A DNA stretch of 64,000 nucleotides from Osedax fenrisi (Eukaryota > Annelida > Polychaeta > Sabellida > Siboglinidae), in the NCBI GenBank assembly GCA_964019155.1, contig OZ025245.1, positions 6,067,223 to 6,131,222 on the forward strand, written 5' to 3'. Below are positions 18,001-36,000 of the stretch, piece after piece. The translations under genes were made by a program, and so were the position numbers. Numbering within the stretch: position 1 is the stretch's first letter; each line of letters opens with the position of its first letter. The notes below the pieces were generated by a model. The model was not told the DNA's origin. It saw only the letters and a program-made list of their open reading frames with translations, and made no database searches.

Positions 18001-21000
18001 ACTCTTATAGTGTTACAATAATTATACTCTTATAATACAATTATAGTTTTATAATACTCTTATAATACTCTTATAGTATTATAATACTCTTATAATACTC
18101 TTATAGTATTATAATACTCTTGTAATACTCTTATAGTATTACAATAATCTTATAATACTCTTATAGTATTATAATACTCATGTAATACTCTTATAGTATT
18201 ACAATAATCTTATAATACTCTTATAGTATTATAATACTCATGTAATACTCTTATAGTATTACAATAATTATACTCTTATAATACTCTTATAGTATTATAA
18301 TACTCTTATAATACTCTTATAGTATTATAATACTCTTGTAATACTCTTATAGTATTACAATAATCTTATAATACTCTTATAGTATTACAATAATTATACT
18401 CTTATACTACTCTTATAGTATTATAATACTCTTATAATACTCTTATAGTATTATAATACTCTTATAATACTCTTATAGTATTATAATACTCTTGTAATAT
18501 TCTTATAGTATTACAATAATTATACTCTTATAATATAATTATAGTTTTATAATACTCTTATAATACTCTTATAGTATTATAATACTCTTATAATACTCTT
18601 ATAGTATTATAATACTCTTATAATACTCTTATAGTATTATAATACTCTTGTAATACTTGTATAGTATTATAATAATCTTATAATACTCTTATAGTATTAT
18701 AATAATCAAGTAATACTCTTATAGTATTACAATAATTATACTCTTATAGTTTTATAATATTCTTATAATAATCTTATAATACTCTTATAGTATTATAATA
18801 CTCTTATAATACTCTTATAGTATTATAATACTCTTGTAATACTCTTATAGTATTACAATAATCTTATAATACTCTTATAGTATTATAATAATCATGTAAT
18901 ACTCTTATAGTATTACAATAATTATACTCTTATAATACTCTTATAGTATTATAATACTCTTATAATACTCTTATAGTATTATAATACTCTTATAATACTC
19001 TTATAGTATTATAATACTCTTGTAATACTCTTATAGTATTACAATTATCTTATAATACTCTTATAGTATTATAATACTCTTATAGTATTACAATAATTAT
19101 ACTCTTATAATACTCTTATAGTATTATAATACTCATGTAATACTCTTATAGTATTACAATAATTATACTCTTATAATACAATTATAGTTTTATAATACTC
19201 TTGTAATACTCTTATAGTATTATAATACTCTTATAGTATTATAATACTCATGTAATACTCTTATAGTATTACAATAATTATACTCTTATAATACTCTTAT
19301 AGTATTATAATACTCATATAATACTCTTATAGTATTATAATACTCTTGTAATACTCTTATAATATTATAATAATCTTATAATACTCTTATAGTATTATAA
19401 TACTCATGTAATACTCTTATAGTATTACAATAATTATACTCTTATAATACTCTTATATTATTATAATACTCTTGTAATACTCTTATAGTATTACAATTAT
19501 CTTATAATACTCTTATAGTATTATAATACTCTTATAATACTCTTATAGTATTATAATACTCTTGTAATACTCTTATAGTATTACAATAATTATACTCTTA
19601 TAATACAATTATAGTTTTATAATACTCTTGTAATACTCTTATAGTATTATAATACTCTTATAGTATTATAATACTCATGTAATACTCTTATAATATTACA
19701 ATAATTATACTCTTATAATACTCTTATAGTATTATAATACTCATATAATACTCTTATAGTATTATAATACTCTTGTAATACTCTTATAATATTATAATAA
19801 TCTTATAATACTCTTATAGTATTATAATACTCATGTAATACTCTTATAGTATTACAATAATTATACTCTTATAATACTCTTATATTATTATAATACTCTT
19901 GTAATACTCTTATAGTATTACAATTATCTTATAATACTCTTATAGTATTATAATACTCTTATAGTATTACAATAATTATATTCTTATAATACTCTTATAG
20001 TATTATAATACTCATGTAATACTCTTATAGTATTACAATAATTATACTCTTATAATACTCTTATAGTATTATAATACTCATGTAATACTCTTATAGTATT
20101 ACAATAATTATACTCTTATAATACTCTTATAGTATTATAATACTCTTATAATACTCTTATAGTATTATAATACTCTTATAATACTCTTATAGTATTATAA
20201 TACTCTTGTAATACTCTTATAGTATTACAATTATCTTATAATACTCTTATAGTATTATAATAATCATGTAATACTCTTATAGTATTACAATAATTATACT
20301 CTTATAATACTCTTATAGTTTTATAATATTCTTATAATAATCTTATAATACTCTTATAGTATTATAATACTCTTGTAATACTCTTATAGTATTATAATAA
20401 TCTTATAATACTCTTATAGTATTATAATACTCTTATAATACTCTTATAGTATTATAATACTCTTATAATACTCTTATAGTATTATAATACTCTTGTAATA
20501 CTCTTATAGTATTACAATTATCTTATAATACTCTTATAGTATTATAATAATCATGTAATACTCTTATAGTATTACAATAATTATACTCTTATAATACTCT
20601 TATAGTATTATAATACTCATGTAATACTCTTATAGTATTACAATAATCTTATAATACTCTTATAGTATTATAATACTCATGTAATACTCTTATAGTATTA
20701 CAATAATTATACTCTTATAATACTCTTATTGTATTATAATACTCTTATAATACTCTTATAGTATTATAATACTCTTGTAATACTCTTATAGTATTACAAT
20801 AATCTTATAATACTCTTATAGTATTATAATACTCATGTAATACTCTTATAGTATTACAATAATTATACTCTTATAATACTCTTATAGTATTATAATACTC
20901 TTATAATACTCTTATAGTATTATAATACTCTTATAATACTCTTATAGTATTATAATACTCTTGTAATACTTGTATAGTATTATAATAATCTTATAATACT

Positions 21001-24000
21001 CTTATAGTATTATAATACTCTTGTAATACTCTTATAGTATTACAATAACTATACTCTTATAATACAATTATAGTTTTATAATATTCTTATAATACTCTTA
21101 TAGTATTATAATACTCTTGTAATACTTGTATAGTATTATAATAATCTTATAATACTCTTATAGTGTTACAATAATTATACTCTTATAATACAATTATAGT
21201 TTTATAATACTCTTATAATACTCTTATAGTATTATAATACTCTTATAATACTCTTATAGTATTATAATACTCTTATAATACTCTTATAGTATTATAATAC
21301 TCTTCTAATACTCTTATAGTATTACAATAATCTTATAATACTCTTATAGTATTATAATACTCATGTAATACTCTTATAGTATTACAATAATTATACTCTT
21401 ATAATACTCTTATAGTATTATAATACTCTTATAATACTCTTATAGTATTATAATACTCTTATAATACTCTTATAGTATTATAATACTCTTGTAATACTTG
21501 TATAGTATTATAATAATCTTATAATACTCTTATAGTATTATAATACTCTTGTAATACTCTTATAGTATTACAATAATTATACTCTTATAATACAATTATA
21601 GTTTTATAATACTCTTATAGTATTATAATACTCTTGTAATACTCTTATAGTATTACAATAATCTTATAATACTCTTATAGTATTATAATACTCATGTAAT
21701 ACTCTTATAGTATTACAATAATTATACTCTTATAGTTTTATAATATTCTTATAATAATCTTATAATACTCTTATAGTATTATAATACTCTTATAATACTC
21801 TTATAGTATTATAATACTCTTGTAATACTCTTATAGTATTACAATAATCTTATAATACTCTTATAGTATTATAATAATCATGTAATACTCTTATAGTATT
21901 ACAATAATTATACTCTTATAATACTCTTATAGTATTATAATACTCTTATAATACTCTTATAGTATTATAATACTCTTATAATACTCTTATAGTATTATAA
22001 TACTCTTGTAATACTCTTATAGTATTACAATTATCTTATAATACTCTTATAGTATTATAATACTCTTATAGTATTACAATAATTATACTCTTATAATACT
22101 CTTATAGTATTATAATACTCATGTAATACTCTTATAGTATTACAATAATTATACTCTTATAATACAATTATAGTTTTATAATACTCTTGTAATACTCTTA
22201 TAGTATTATAATACTCTTATAGTATTATAATACTCATGTAATACTCTTATAGTATTACAATAATTATACTCTTATAATACTCTTATAGTATTATAATACT
22301 CATATAATACTCTTATAGTATTATAATACTCTTGTAATACTCTTATAATATTATAATAATCTTATAATACTCTTATAGTATTATAATACTCATGTAATAC
22401 TCTTATAGTATTACAATAATTATACTCTTATAATACTCTTATAGTATTATAATAATCATGTAATACTCTTATAGTATTACAATAATTATACTCTTATAAT
22501 ACTCTTATAGTTTTATAATATTCTTATAATAATCTTATAATACTCTTATAGTATTATAATACTCTTGTAATACTCTTATAGTATTATAATAATCTTATAA
22601 TACTCTTATAGTATTATAATACTCTTATAATACTCTTATAGTATTATAATACTCTTATAATACTCTTATAGTATTATAATACTCTTGTAATACCCTTATA
22701 GTATTACAATTATCTTATAATACTCTTATAGTATTATAATAATCATGTAATACTCTTATAGTATTACAATAATTATACTCTTATAATACTCTTATAGTAT
22801 TATAATACTCATGTAATACTCTTATAGTATTACAATAATCTTATAATACTCTTATAGTATTATAATACTCATGTAATACTCTTATAGTATTACAATAATT
22901 ATACTCTTATAATACTCTTATAGTATTATAATACTCTTATAATACTCTTATAGTATTATAATACTCTTATAATACTCTTATAGTATTATAATACTCTTGT
23001 AATACTCTTATAGTATTACAATTATCTTATAATACTCTTATAGTATTATAATAATCAAGTAATACTCTTATAGTATTACAATAATTATACTCTTATAGTT
23101 TTATAATATTCTTATAATAATCTTATAATACTCTTATAGTATTATAATACTCTTGTAATACTTGTATAGTATTATAATAATCTTATAATACTCTTATAGT
23201 ATTATAATACTCTTGTAATACTCTTATAGTATTATAATAATCTTATAATACTCTTATAGTATTATAATACTCATGTAATACTCTTATAGTATTACAATAC
23301 TTATACTCTTATAATACTCTTATAGTATTATAATACTCATATAATACTCTTATAGTATTATAATACTCTTGTAATACTCTTATAGTATTATAATAATCTT
23401 ATAATACTCTTATAGTATTATAATACTCATGTAATACTCTTATAGTATTACAATAATTATACTCTTATAATACTCTTATAGTATTATAATACTCTTGTAA
23501 TACTCTTATAGTATTACAATTATCTTATAATACTCTTATAGTATTATAATACTCTTATAGTATTACAATAATTATACTCTTATAATACTCTTATAGTATT
23601 ATAATACTCATGTAATACTCTTATAGTATTACAATAAGTATACTCTTATAATATTCTTATAGTATTATAATACTCATGTAATACTCTTATAGTATTACAA
23701 TAATTATACTCTTATAATACTCTTATAGTATTATAATACTCTTATAATACTCTTATAGTATTATAATACTCTTGTAATACTCTTATAGTATTACAATTAT
23801 CTTATAATACTCTTATAGTATTATAATAATCATGTAATACTATTATAGTATTACAATAATTATACTCTTATAATACTCTTATAGTTTTATAATATTCTTA
23901 TAATAATCTTATAATACTCTTATAGTATTATAATACTCTTGTAATACTCTTATAGTATTATAATAATCTTATAATACTCTTATAGTATTATAATACTCTT

Positions 24001-27000
24001 ATAGTATTACAATAATTATACTCTTATAATACTCTTATAGTATTATAATACTCATGTAATACTCTTATAGTATTACAATAATCTTATAATACTCTTATAG
24101 TATTACAATAATCTTATAATACTCTTATAGTATTATAATACTCTTATAGTATTACAATAATTATACTCTTATAATACTCTTATAGTATTATAATACTCAT
24201 GTAATACTCTTATAGTATTACAATAATTTTATAATACTCTTATAGTATTATAATACTCATGTAATACTCTTATAGTATTACAATAATCATACTCTTATAA
24301 TACTCTTATAGTATTATAATACTCTTATAATACTCTTATAGTATTATAATACTCTTATAATACTCTTATAGTATTATAATACTCTTGTAATACTTGTATA
24401 GTATTATAATAATCTTATAATACTCTTATAGTATTATAATACTCTTGTAATACTCTTATAGTATTACAATAATTATACTCTTATAATACAATTATAGTTT
24501 TATAATACTCTTATAATACTCTTATAGTATTATAATACTCTTGTAATACTTGTATAGTATTATAATAATCTTATAATACTCTTATAGTGTTACAATAATT
24601 ATACTCTTATAATACAATTATAGTTTTATAATACTCTTATAATACTCTTATAGTATTATAATACTCTTATAATACTCTTATAGTATTATAATACTCTTGT
24701 AATAAACTTATAGTATTACAATAATCTTATAATACTCTTATAGTATTATAATACTCATGTAATACTCTTATAGTATTACAATAATCTTATAATACTCTTA
24801 TAGTATTATAATACTCATGTAATACTCTTATAGTATTACAATAATTATACTCTTATAATACTCTTATAGTATTATAATACTCTTATAATACTCTTATAGT
24901 ATTATAATACTCTTGTAATACTCTTATAGTATTACAATAATCTTATAATACTCTTATAGTATTACAATAATTATACTCTTATACTACTCTTATAGTATTA
25001 TAATACTCTTATAATACTCTTATAGTATTATAATACTCTTATAATACTCTTATAGTATTATAATACTCTTGTAATACTCTTATAGTATTACAATAATTAT
25101 ACTCTTATAATATAATTATAGTTTTATAATACTCTTATAATACTCTTATAGTATTATAATACTCTTATAATACTCTTATAGTATTATAATACTCTTATAA
25201 TACTCTTATAGTATTATAATACTCTTGTAATACTTGTATAGTATTATAATAATCTTATAATACTCTTATAGTATTATAATAATCAAGTAATACTCTTATA
25301 GTATTACAATAATTATACTCTTATAGTTTTATAATATTCTTATAATAATCTTATAATACTCTTATAGTATTATAATACTCTTATAATACTCTTATAGTAT
25401 TATAATACTCTTGTAATACTCTTATAGTATTACAATAATCTTATAATACTCTTATAGTATTATAATAATCATGTAATACTCTTATAGTATTACAATAATT
25501 ATACTCTTATAATACTCTTATAGTATTATAATACTCTTATAATACTCTTATAGTATTATAATACTCTTATAATACTCTTATAGTATTATAATACTCTTGT
25601 AATACTCTTATAGTATTACAATTATCTTATAATACTCTTATAGTATTATAATACTCTTATAGTATTACAATAATTATACTCTTATAATACTCTTATAGTA
25701 TTATAATACTCATGTAATACTCTTATAGTATTACAATAATTATACTCTTATAATACAATTATAGTTTTATAATACTCTTGTAATACTCTTATAGTATTAT
25801 AATACTCTTATAGTATTATAATACTCATGTAATACTCTTATAGTATTACAATAATTATACTCTTATAATACTCTTATAGTATTATAATACTCATATAATA
25901 CTCTTATAGTATTATAATACTCTTGTAATACTCTTATAATATTATAATAATCTTATAATACTCTTATAGTATTATAATACTCATGTAATACTCTTATAGT
26001 ATTACAATAATTATACTCTTATAATACTCTTATATTATTATAATACTCTTGTAATACTCTTATAGTATTACAATTATCTTATAATACTCTTATAGTATTA
26101 TAATACTCTTATAATACTCTTATAGTATTATAATACTCTTGTAATACTCTTATAGTATTACAATAATTATACTCTTATAATACAATTATAGTTTTATAAT
26201 ACTCTTGTAATACTCTTATAGTATTATAATACTCTTATAGTATTATAATACTCATGTAATACTCTTATAATATTACAATAATTATACTCTTATAATACTC
26301 TTATAGTATTATAATACTCATATAATACTCTTATAGTATTATAATACTCTTGTAATACTCTTATAATATTATAATAATCTTATAATACTCTTATAGTATT
26401 ATAATACTCATGTAATACTCTTATAGTATTACAATAATTATACTCTTATAATACTCTTATATTATTATAATACTCTTGTAATACTCTTATAGTATTACAA
26501 TTATCTTATAATACTCTTATAGTATTATAATACTCTTATAGTATTACAATAATTATATTCTTATAATACTCTTATAGTATTATAATACTCATGTAATACT
26601 CTTATAGTATTACAATAATTATACTCTTATAATACTCTTATAGTATTATAATACTCATGTAATACTCTTATAGTATTACAATAATTATACTCTTATAATA
26701 CTCTTATAGTATTATAATACTCTTATAATACTCTTATAGTATTATAATACTCTTATAATACTCTTATAGTATTATAATACTCTTGTAATACTCTTATAGT
26801 ATTACAATTATCTTATAATACTCTTATAGTATTATAATAATCATGTAATACTCTTATAGTATTACAATAATTATACTCTTATAATACTCTTATAGTTTTA
26901 TAATATTCTTATAATAATCTTATAATACTCTTATAGTATTATAATACTCTTGTAATACTCTTATAGTATTATAATAATCTTATAATACTCTTATAGTATT

Positions 27001-30000
27001 ATAATACTCTTATAATACTCTTATAGTATTATAATACTCTTATAATACTCTTATAGTATTATAATACTCTTATAATACTCTTATAGTATTATAATACTCT
27101 TGTAATACTCTTATAGTATTACAATTATCTTATAATACTCTTATAGTATTATAATACTCTTATAGTATTACAATAATTATACTCTTATAATACTCTTATA
27201 GTATTATAATACTCTTATAGTATTACAATAATTATACTCTTATAATACTCTTATAGTATTATAATACTCATGTAATACTCTTATAGTATTACAATAATTA
27301 TACTCTTATAATACAATTATAGTTTTATAATACTCTTGTAATACTCTTATAGTATTATAATACTCTTATAGTATTATAATACTCATGTAATACTCTTATA
27401 GTATTACAATAATTATACTCTTATAATACTCTTATAGTATTATAATACTCATATAATACTCTTATAGTATTATAATACTCTTGTAATACTCTTATAATAT
27501 TATAATAATCTTATAATACTCTTATAGTATTATAATACTCATGTAATACTCTTATAGTATTACAATAATTATACTCTTATAATACTCTTATAGTATTATA
27601 ATAATCATGTAATACTCTTATAGTATTACAATAATTATACTCTTATAATACTCTTATAGTTTTATAATATTCTTATAATAATCTTATAATACTCTTATAG
27701 TATTATAATACTCTTGTAATACTCTTATAGTATTATAATAATCTTATAATACTCTTATAGTATTATAATACTCTTATAATACTCTTATAGTATTATAATA
27801 CTCTTATAATACTCTTATAGTATTATAATACTCTTGTAATACTCTTATAGTATTACAATTATCTTATAATACTCTTATAGTATTATAATAATCAAGTAAT
27901 ACTCTTATAGTATTACAATAATTATACTCTTATAGTTTTATAATATTCTTATAATAATCTTATAATACTCTTATAGTATTATAATACTCTTGTAATACTT
28001 GTATAGTATTATAATAATCTTATAATACTCTTATAGTATTATAATACTCTTGTAATACTCTTATAGTATTATAATAATCTTATAATACTCTTATAGTATT
28101 ATAATACTCATGTAATACTCTTATAGTATTACAATACTTATACTCTTATAATACTCTTATAGTATTATAATACTCATATAATACTCTTATAGTATTATAA
28201 TACTCTTGTAATACTCTTATAGTATTATAATAATCTTATAATACTCTTATAGTATTATAATACTCATGTAATACTCTTATAGTATTACAATAATTATACT
28301 CTTATAATACTCTTATAGTATTATAATACTCTTGTAATACTCTTATAGTATTACAATTATCTTATAATACTCTTATAGTATTATAATACTCTTATAGTAT
28401 TACAATAATTATACTCTTATAATACTCTTATAGTATTATAATACTCATGTAATACTCTTATAGTATTACAATAAGTATACTCTTATAATATTCTTATAGT
28501 ATTATAATACTCATGTAATACTCTTATAGTATTACAATAATTATACTCTTATAATACTCTTATAGTATTATAATACTCTTATAATACTCTTATAGTATTA
28601 TAATACTCTTGTAATACTCTTATAGTATTACAATTATCTTATAATACTCTTATAGTATTATAATAATCATGTAATACTATTATAGTATTACAATAATTAT
28701 ACTCTTATAATACTCTTATAGTTTTATAATATTCTTATAATAATCTTATAATACTCTTATAGTATTATAATACTCTTGTAATACTCTTATAGTATTATAA
28801 TAATCTTATAATACTCTTATAGTATTATAATACTCTTATAGTATTACAATAATTATACTCTTATAATACTCTTATAGTATTATAATACTCATGTAATACT
28901 CTTATAGTATTACAATAATCTTATAATACTCTTATAGTATTACAATAATCTTATAATACTCTTATAGTATTATAATACTCTTATAGTATTACAATAATTA
29001 TACTCTTATAATACTCTTATAGTATTATAATACTCATGTAATACTCTTATAGTATTACAATAATTTTATAATACTCTTATAGTATTATAATACTCATGTA
29101 ATACTCTTATAGTATTACAATAATTATACTCTTATAATACTCTTATAGTATTATAATACTCTTATAATACTCTTATAGTATTATAATACTCTTGTAATAC
29201 TCTTATAGTATTACAATAATCTTATAATACTCTTATAGTATTATAATACTCATGTAATACTCTTATAGTATTACAATAATTATACTCTTATAATACTCTT
29301 ATAGTATTATAATACTCTTATAATACTCTTATAGTATTATAATACTCTTATAATACTCTTATAGTATTATAATACTCTTGTAATACTTGTATAGTATTAT
29401 AATAATCTTATAATACTCTTATAGTATTATAATACTCTTGTAATACTCTTATAGTATTACAATAATTATACTCTTATAATACAATTATAGTTTTATAATA
29501 CTCTTATAATACTCTTATAGTATTATAATACTCTTGTAATACTTGTATAGTATTATAATAATCTTATAATACTCTTATAGTGTTACAATAATTATACTCT
29601 TATAATACAATTATAGTTTTATAATACTCTTATAATACTCTTATAGTATTATAATACTCTTATAATACTCTTATAGTATTATAATACTCTTGTAATACTC
29701 TTATAGTATTACAATAATCTTATAATACTCTTATAGTATTATAATACTCATGTAATACTCTTATAGTATTACAATAATCTTATAATACTCTTATAGTATT
29801 ATAATACTCATGTAATACTCTTATAGTATTACAATAATTATACTCTTATAATACTCTTATAGTATTATAATACTCTTATAATACTCTTATAGTATTATAA
29901 TACTCTTGTAATACTCTTATAGTATTACAATAATCTTATAATACTCTTATAGTATTACAATAATTATACTCTTATACTACTCTTATAGTATTATAATACT

Positions 30001-33000
30001 CTTATAATACTCTTATAGTATTATAATACTCTTATAATACTCTTATAGTATTATAATACTCTTGTAATACTCTTATAGTATTACAATAATTATACTCTTA
30101 TAATATAATTATAGTTTTATAATACTCTTATAATACTCTTATAGTATTATAATACTCTTATAATACTCTTATAGTATTATAATACTCTTATAATACTCTT
30201 ATAGTATTATAATACTCTTGTAATACTTGTATAGTATTATAATAATCTTATAATACTCTTATAGTATTATAATAATCAAGTAATACTCTTATAGTATTAC
30301 AATAATTATACTCTTATAGTTTTATAATATTCTTATAATAATCTTATAATACTCTTATAGTATTATAATACTCTTATAATACTCTTATAGTATTATAATA
30401 CTCTTGTAATACTCTTATAGTATTACAATAATCTTATAATACTCTTATAGTATTATAATAATCATGTAATACTCTTATAGTATTACAATAATTATACTCT
30501 TATAATACTCTTATAGTATTATAATACTCTTATAATACTCTTATAGTATTATAATACTCTTATAATACTCTTATAGTATTATAATACTCTTGTAATACTC
30601 TTATAGTATTACAATTATCTTATAATACTCTTATAGTATTATAATACTCTTATAGTATTACAATAATTATACTCTTATAATACTCTTATAGTATTATAAT
30701 ACTCATGTAATACTCTTATAGTATTACAATAATTATACTCTTATAATACAATTATAGTTTTATAATACTCTTGTAATACTCTTATAGTATTATAATACTC
30801 TTATAGTATTATAATACTCATGTAATACTCTTATAGTATTACAATAATTATACTCTTATAATACTCTTATAGTATTATAATACTCATATAATACTCTTAT
30901 AGTATTATAATACTCTTGTAATACTCTTATAATATTATAATAATCTTATAATACTCTTATAGTATTATAATACTCATGTAATACTCTTATAGTATTACAA
31001 TAATTATACTCTTATAATACTCTTATATTATTATAATACTCTTGTAATACTCTTATAGTATTACAATTATCTTATAATACTCTTATAGTATTATAATACT
31101 CTTATAATACTCTTATAGTATTATAATACTCTTGTAATACTCTTATAGTATTACAATAATTATACTCTTATAATACAATTATAGTTTTATAATACTCTTG
31201 TAATACTCTTATAGTATTATAATACTCTTATAGTATTATAATACTCATGTAATACTCTTATAATATTACAATAATTATACTCTTATAATACTCTTATAGT
31301 ATTATAATACTCATATAATACTCTTATAGTATTATAATACTCTTGTAATACTCTTATAATATTATAATAATCTTATAATACTCTTATAGTATTATAATAC
31401 TCATGTAATACTCTTATAGTATTACAATAATTATACTCTTATAATACTCTTATATTATTATAATACTCTTGTAATACTCTTATAGTATTACAATTATCTT
31501 ATAATACTCTTATAGTATTATAATACTCTTATAGTATTACAATAATTATATTCTTATAATACTCTTATAGTATTATAATACTCATGTAATACTCTTATAG
31601 TATTACAATAATTATACTCTTATAATACTCTTATAGTATTATAATACTCATGTAATACTCTTATAGTATTACAATAATTATACTCTTATAATACTCTTAT
31701 AGTATTATAATACTCTTATAATACTCTTATAGTATTATAATACTCTTATAATACTCTTATAGTATTATAATACTCTTGTAATACTCTTATAGTATTACAA
31801 TTATCTTATAATACTCTTATAGTATTATAATAATCATGTAATACTCTTATAGTATTACAATAATTATACTCTTATAATACTCTTATAGTTTTATAATATT
31901 CTTATAATAATCTTATAATACTCTTATAGTATTATAATACTCTTGTAATACTCTTATAGTATTATAATAATCTTATAATACTCTTATAGTATTATAATAC
32001 TCTTATAATACTCTTATAGTATTATAATACTCTTATAATACTCTTATAGTATTATAATACTCTTGTAATACTCTTATAGTATTACAATTATCTTATAATA
32101 CTCTTATAGTATTATAATAATCATGTAATACTCTTATAGTATTACAATAATTATACTCTTATAATACTCTTATAGTATTATAATACTCATGTAATACTCT
32201 TATAGTATTACAATAATCTTATAATACTCTTATAGTATTATAATACTCATGTAATACTCTTATAGTATTACAATAATTATACTCTTATAATACTCTTATT
32301 GTATTATAATACTCTTATAATACTCTTATAGTATTATAATACTCTTGTAATACTCTTATAGTATTACAATAATCTTATAATACTCATGTAATACTCTTAT
32401 AGTATTACAATAATTATACTCTTATAATACTCTTATAGTATTATAATACTCTTATAATACTCTTATAGTATTATAATACTCTTATAATACTCTTATAGTA
32501 TTATAATACTCTTGTAATACTTGTATAGTATTATAATAATCTTATAATACTCTTATAGTATTATAATACTCTTGTAATACTCTTATAGTATTACAATAAC
32601 TATACTCTTATAATACAATTATAGTTTTATAATATTCTTATAATACTCTTATAGTATTATAATACTCTTGTAATACTTGTATAGTATTATAATAATCTTA
32701 TAATACTCTTATAGTGTTACAATAATTATACTCTTATAATACAATTATAGTTTTATAATACTCTTATAATACTCTTATAGTATTATAATACTCTTATAAT
32801 ACTCTTATAGTATTATAATACTCTTATAATACTCTTATAGTATTATAATACTTTTCTAATACTCTTATAGTATTACAATAATCTTATAATACTCTTATAG
32901 TATTATAATACTCATGTAATACTCTTATAGTATTACAATAATTATACTCTTATAATACTCTTATAGTATTATAATACTCTTATAATACTCTTATAGTATT

Positions 33001-36000
33001 ATAATACTCTTATAATACTCTTATAGTATTATAATACTCTTGTAATACTTGTATAGTATTATAATAATCTTATAATACTCTTATAGTATTATAATACTCT
33101 TGTAATACTCTTATAGTATTACAATAATTATACTCTTATAATACAATTATAGTTTTATAATACTCTTATAGTATTATAATACTCTTGTAATACTCTTATA
33201 GTATTACAATAATCTTATAATACTCTTATAGTATTATAATACTCATGTAATACTCTTATAGTATTACAATAATTATACTCTTATAATACTCTTATAGTAT
33301 TATAATACTCTTATAATACTCTTATAGTATTATAATACTCTTATAATACTTTTATAGTATTATAATACTCTTGTAATACTTGTATAGTATTATAATAATC
33401 TTATAATACTCTTATAGTATTATAATAATCAAGTAATACTCTTATAGTATTACAATAATTATACTCTTATAGTTTTATAATATTCTTATAATAATCTTAT
33501 AATACTCTTATAGTATTATAATACTCTTATAATACTCTTATAGTATTATAATACTCTTGTAATACTCTTATAGTATTACAATAATCTTATAATACTCTTA
33601 TAGTATTATAATAATCATGTAATACTCTTATAGTATTACAATAATTATACTCTTATAATACTCTTATAGTATTATAATACTCTTATAATACTCTTATAGT
33701 ATTATAATACTCTTGTAATACTCTTATAGTATTACAATTATCTTATAATACTCTTATAGTATTATAATACTCTTATAGTATTACAATAATTATACTCTTA
33801 TAATACTCTTATAGTATTATAATACTCATGTAATACTCTTATAGTATTACAATAATTATACTCTTATAATACTCTTATAGTATTATAATACTCTTATAAT
33901 ACTCTTATAGTATTATAATACTCTTATAATACTCTTATAGTATTATAATACTCTTGTAATACTCTTATAGTATTACAATTATCTTATAATACTCTTATAG
34001 TATTATAATAATCATGTAATACTCTTATAGTATTACAATAATTATACTCTTATAATACTCTTATAGTTTATAATATTCTTATAATAATCTTATAATACTC
34101 TTATAGTATTATAATACTCTTGTAATACTTGTATAGTATTATAATAATCTTATAATACTCTTATAGTATTATAATACTCTTGTAATACTCTTATAGTATT
34201 ATAATAATCTTATAATACTCTTATAGTATTATAATACTCATGTAATACTCTTATAGTATTACAATAATTATACTCTTATAATACTCTTATAGTATTATAA
34301 TACTCATATAATACTCTTATAGTATTATAATACTCTTGTAATACTCTTATAATATTATAATAATCTTATAATACTCTTATAGTATTATAATACTCATGTA
34401 ATACTCTTATAGTATTACAATAATTATACTCTTATAATACTCTTATATTATTATAATACTCTTGTAATACTCTTATAGTATTACAATTATCTTATAATAC
34501 TCTTATAGTATTACAATAATTATATTCTTATAATACTCTTATAGTATTATAATACTCATGTAATACTCTTATAGTATTACAATAATTATACTCTTATAAT
34601 ACTCTTATAGTATTATAATACTCATGTAATACTCTTATAGTATTACAATAATTATACTCTTATAATACTCTTATAGTATTATAATACTCTTATAATACTC
34701 TTATAGTATTATAATACTCTTATAATACTCTTATAGTATTATAATACTCTTGTAATACTCTTATAGTATTACAATTATCTTATAATACTCTTATAGTATT
34801 ATAATAATCATGTAATACTCTTATAGTATTACAATAATTATACTCTTATAATACTCTTATAGTTTATAATATTCTTATAATAATCTTATAATACTCTTAT
34901 AGTATTATAATACTCTTGTAATACTTGTATAGTATTATAATAATCTTATAATACTCTTATAGTATTATAATACTCTTGTAATACTCTTATAGTATTATAA
35001 TAATCTTATAATACTCTTATAGTATTATAATACTCATGTAATACTCTTATAGTATTACAATAATTATACTCTTATAATACTCTTATAGTATTATAATACT
35101 CATATAATACTCTTATAGTATTATAATACTCTTGTAATACTCTTATAATATTATAATAATCTTATAATACTCTTATAGTATTATAATACTCATGTAATAC
35201 TCTTATAGTATTACAATAATTATACTCTTATAATACTCTTATATTATTATAATACTCTTGTAATACTCTTATAGTATTACAATTATCTTATAATACTCTT
35301 ATAGTATTACAATAATTATATTCTTATAATACTCTTATAGTATTATAATACTCATGTAATACTCTTATAGTATTACAATAATTATACTCTTATAATACTC
35401 TTATAGTATTATAATACTCATGTAATACTCTTATAGTATTACAATAATTATTCTCTTATAATACTCTAAATGTATTATAATACTCTTATAATACTCTTAT
35501 AGTATTATAATACTCTTATAATACTCTTATAGTATTATAATACTCTTGTAATACTCTTATAGTATTACAATTATCTTATAATACTCTTATAGTATTATAA
35601 TAATCATGTAATACTCTTATAGTATTACAATAATTATACTCTTATAATACTCTTATAGTTTTATAATATTCTTATAATAATCTTATAATACTCTTATAGT
35701 ATTATAATACTCTTGTAATACTCTTATAGTATTATAATAATCTTATAATACTCTTATAGTATTATAATACTCTTATAGTATTACAATAATTATATTCTTA
35801 TAATACTCTTATAGTATTATAATACTCATGTAATACTCTTATAGTATTACAATAATTATACTCTTATAATACTCTTATAGTATTATAATACTCTTATAAT
35901 ACTCTTATAGTATTATAATACTCTTATAATACTCTTATAGTATTATAATACTCTTGTAATACTCTTATAGTATTACAATAATCTTATAATACTCTTATAG

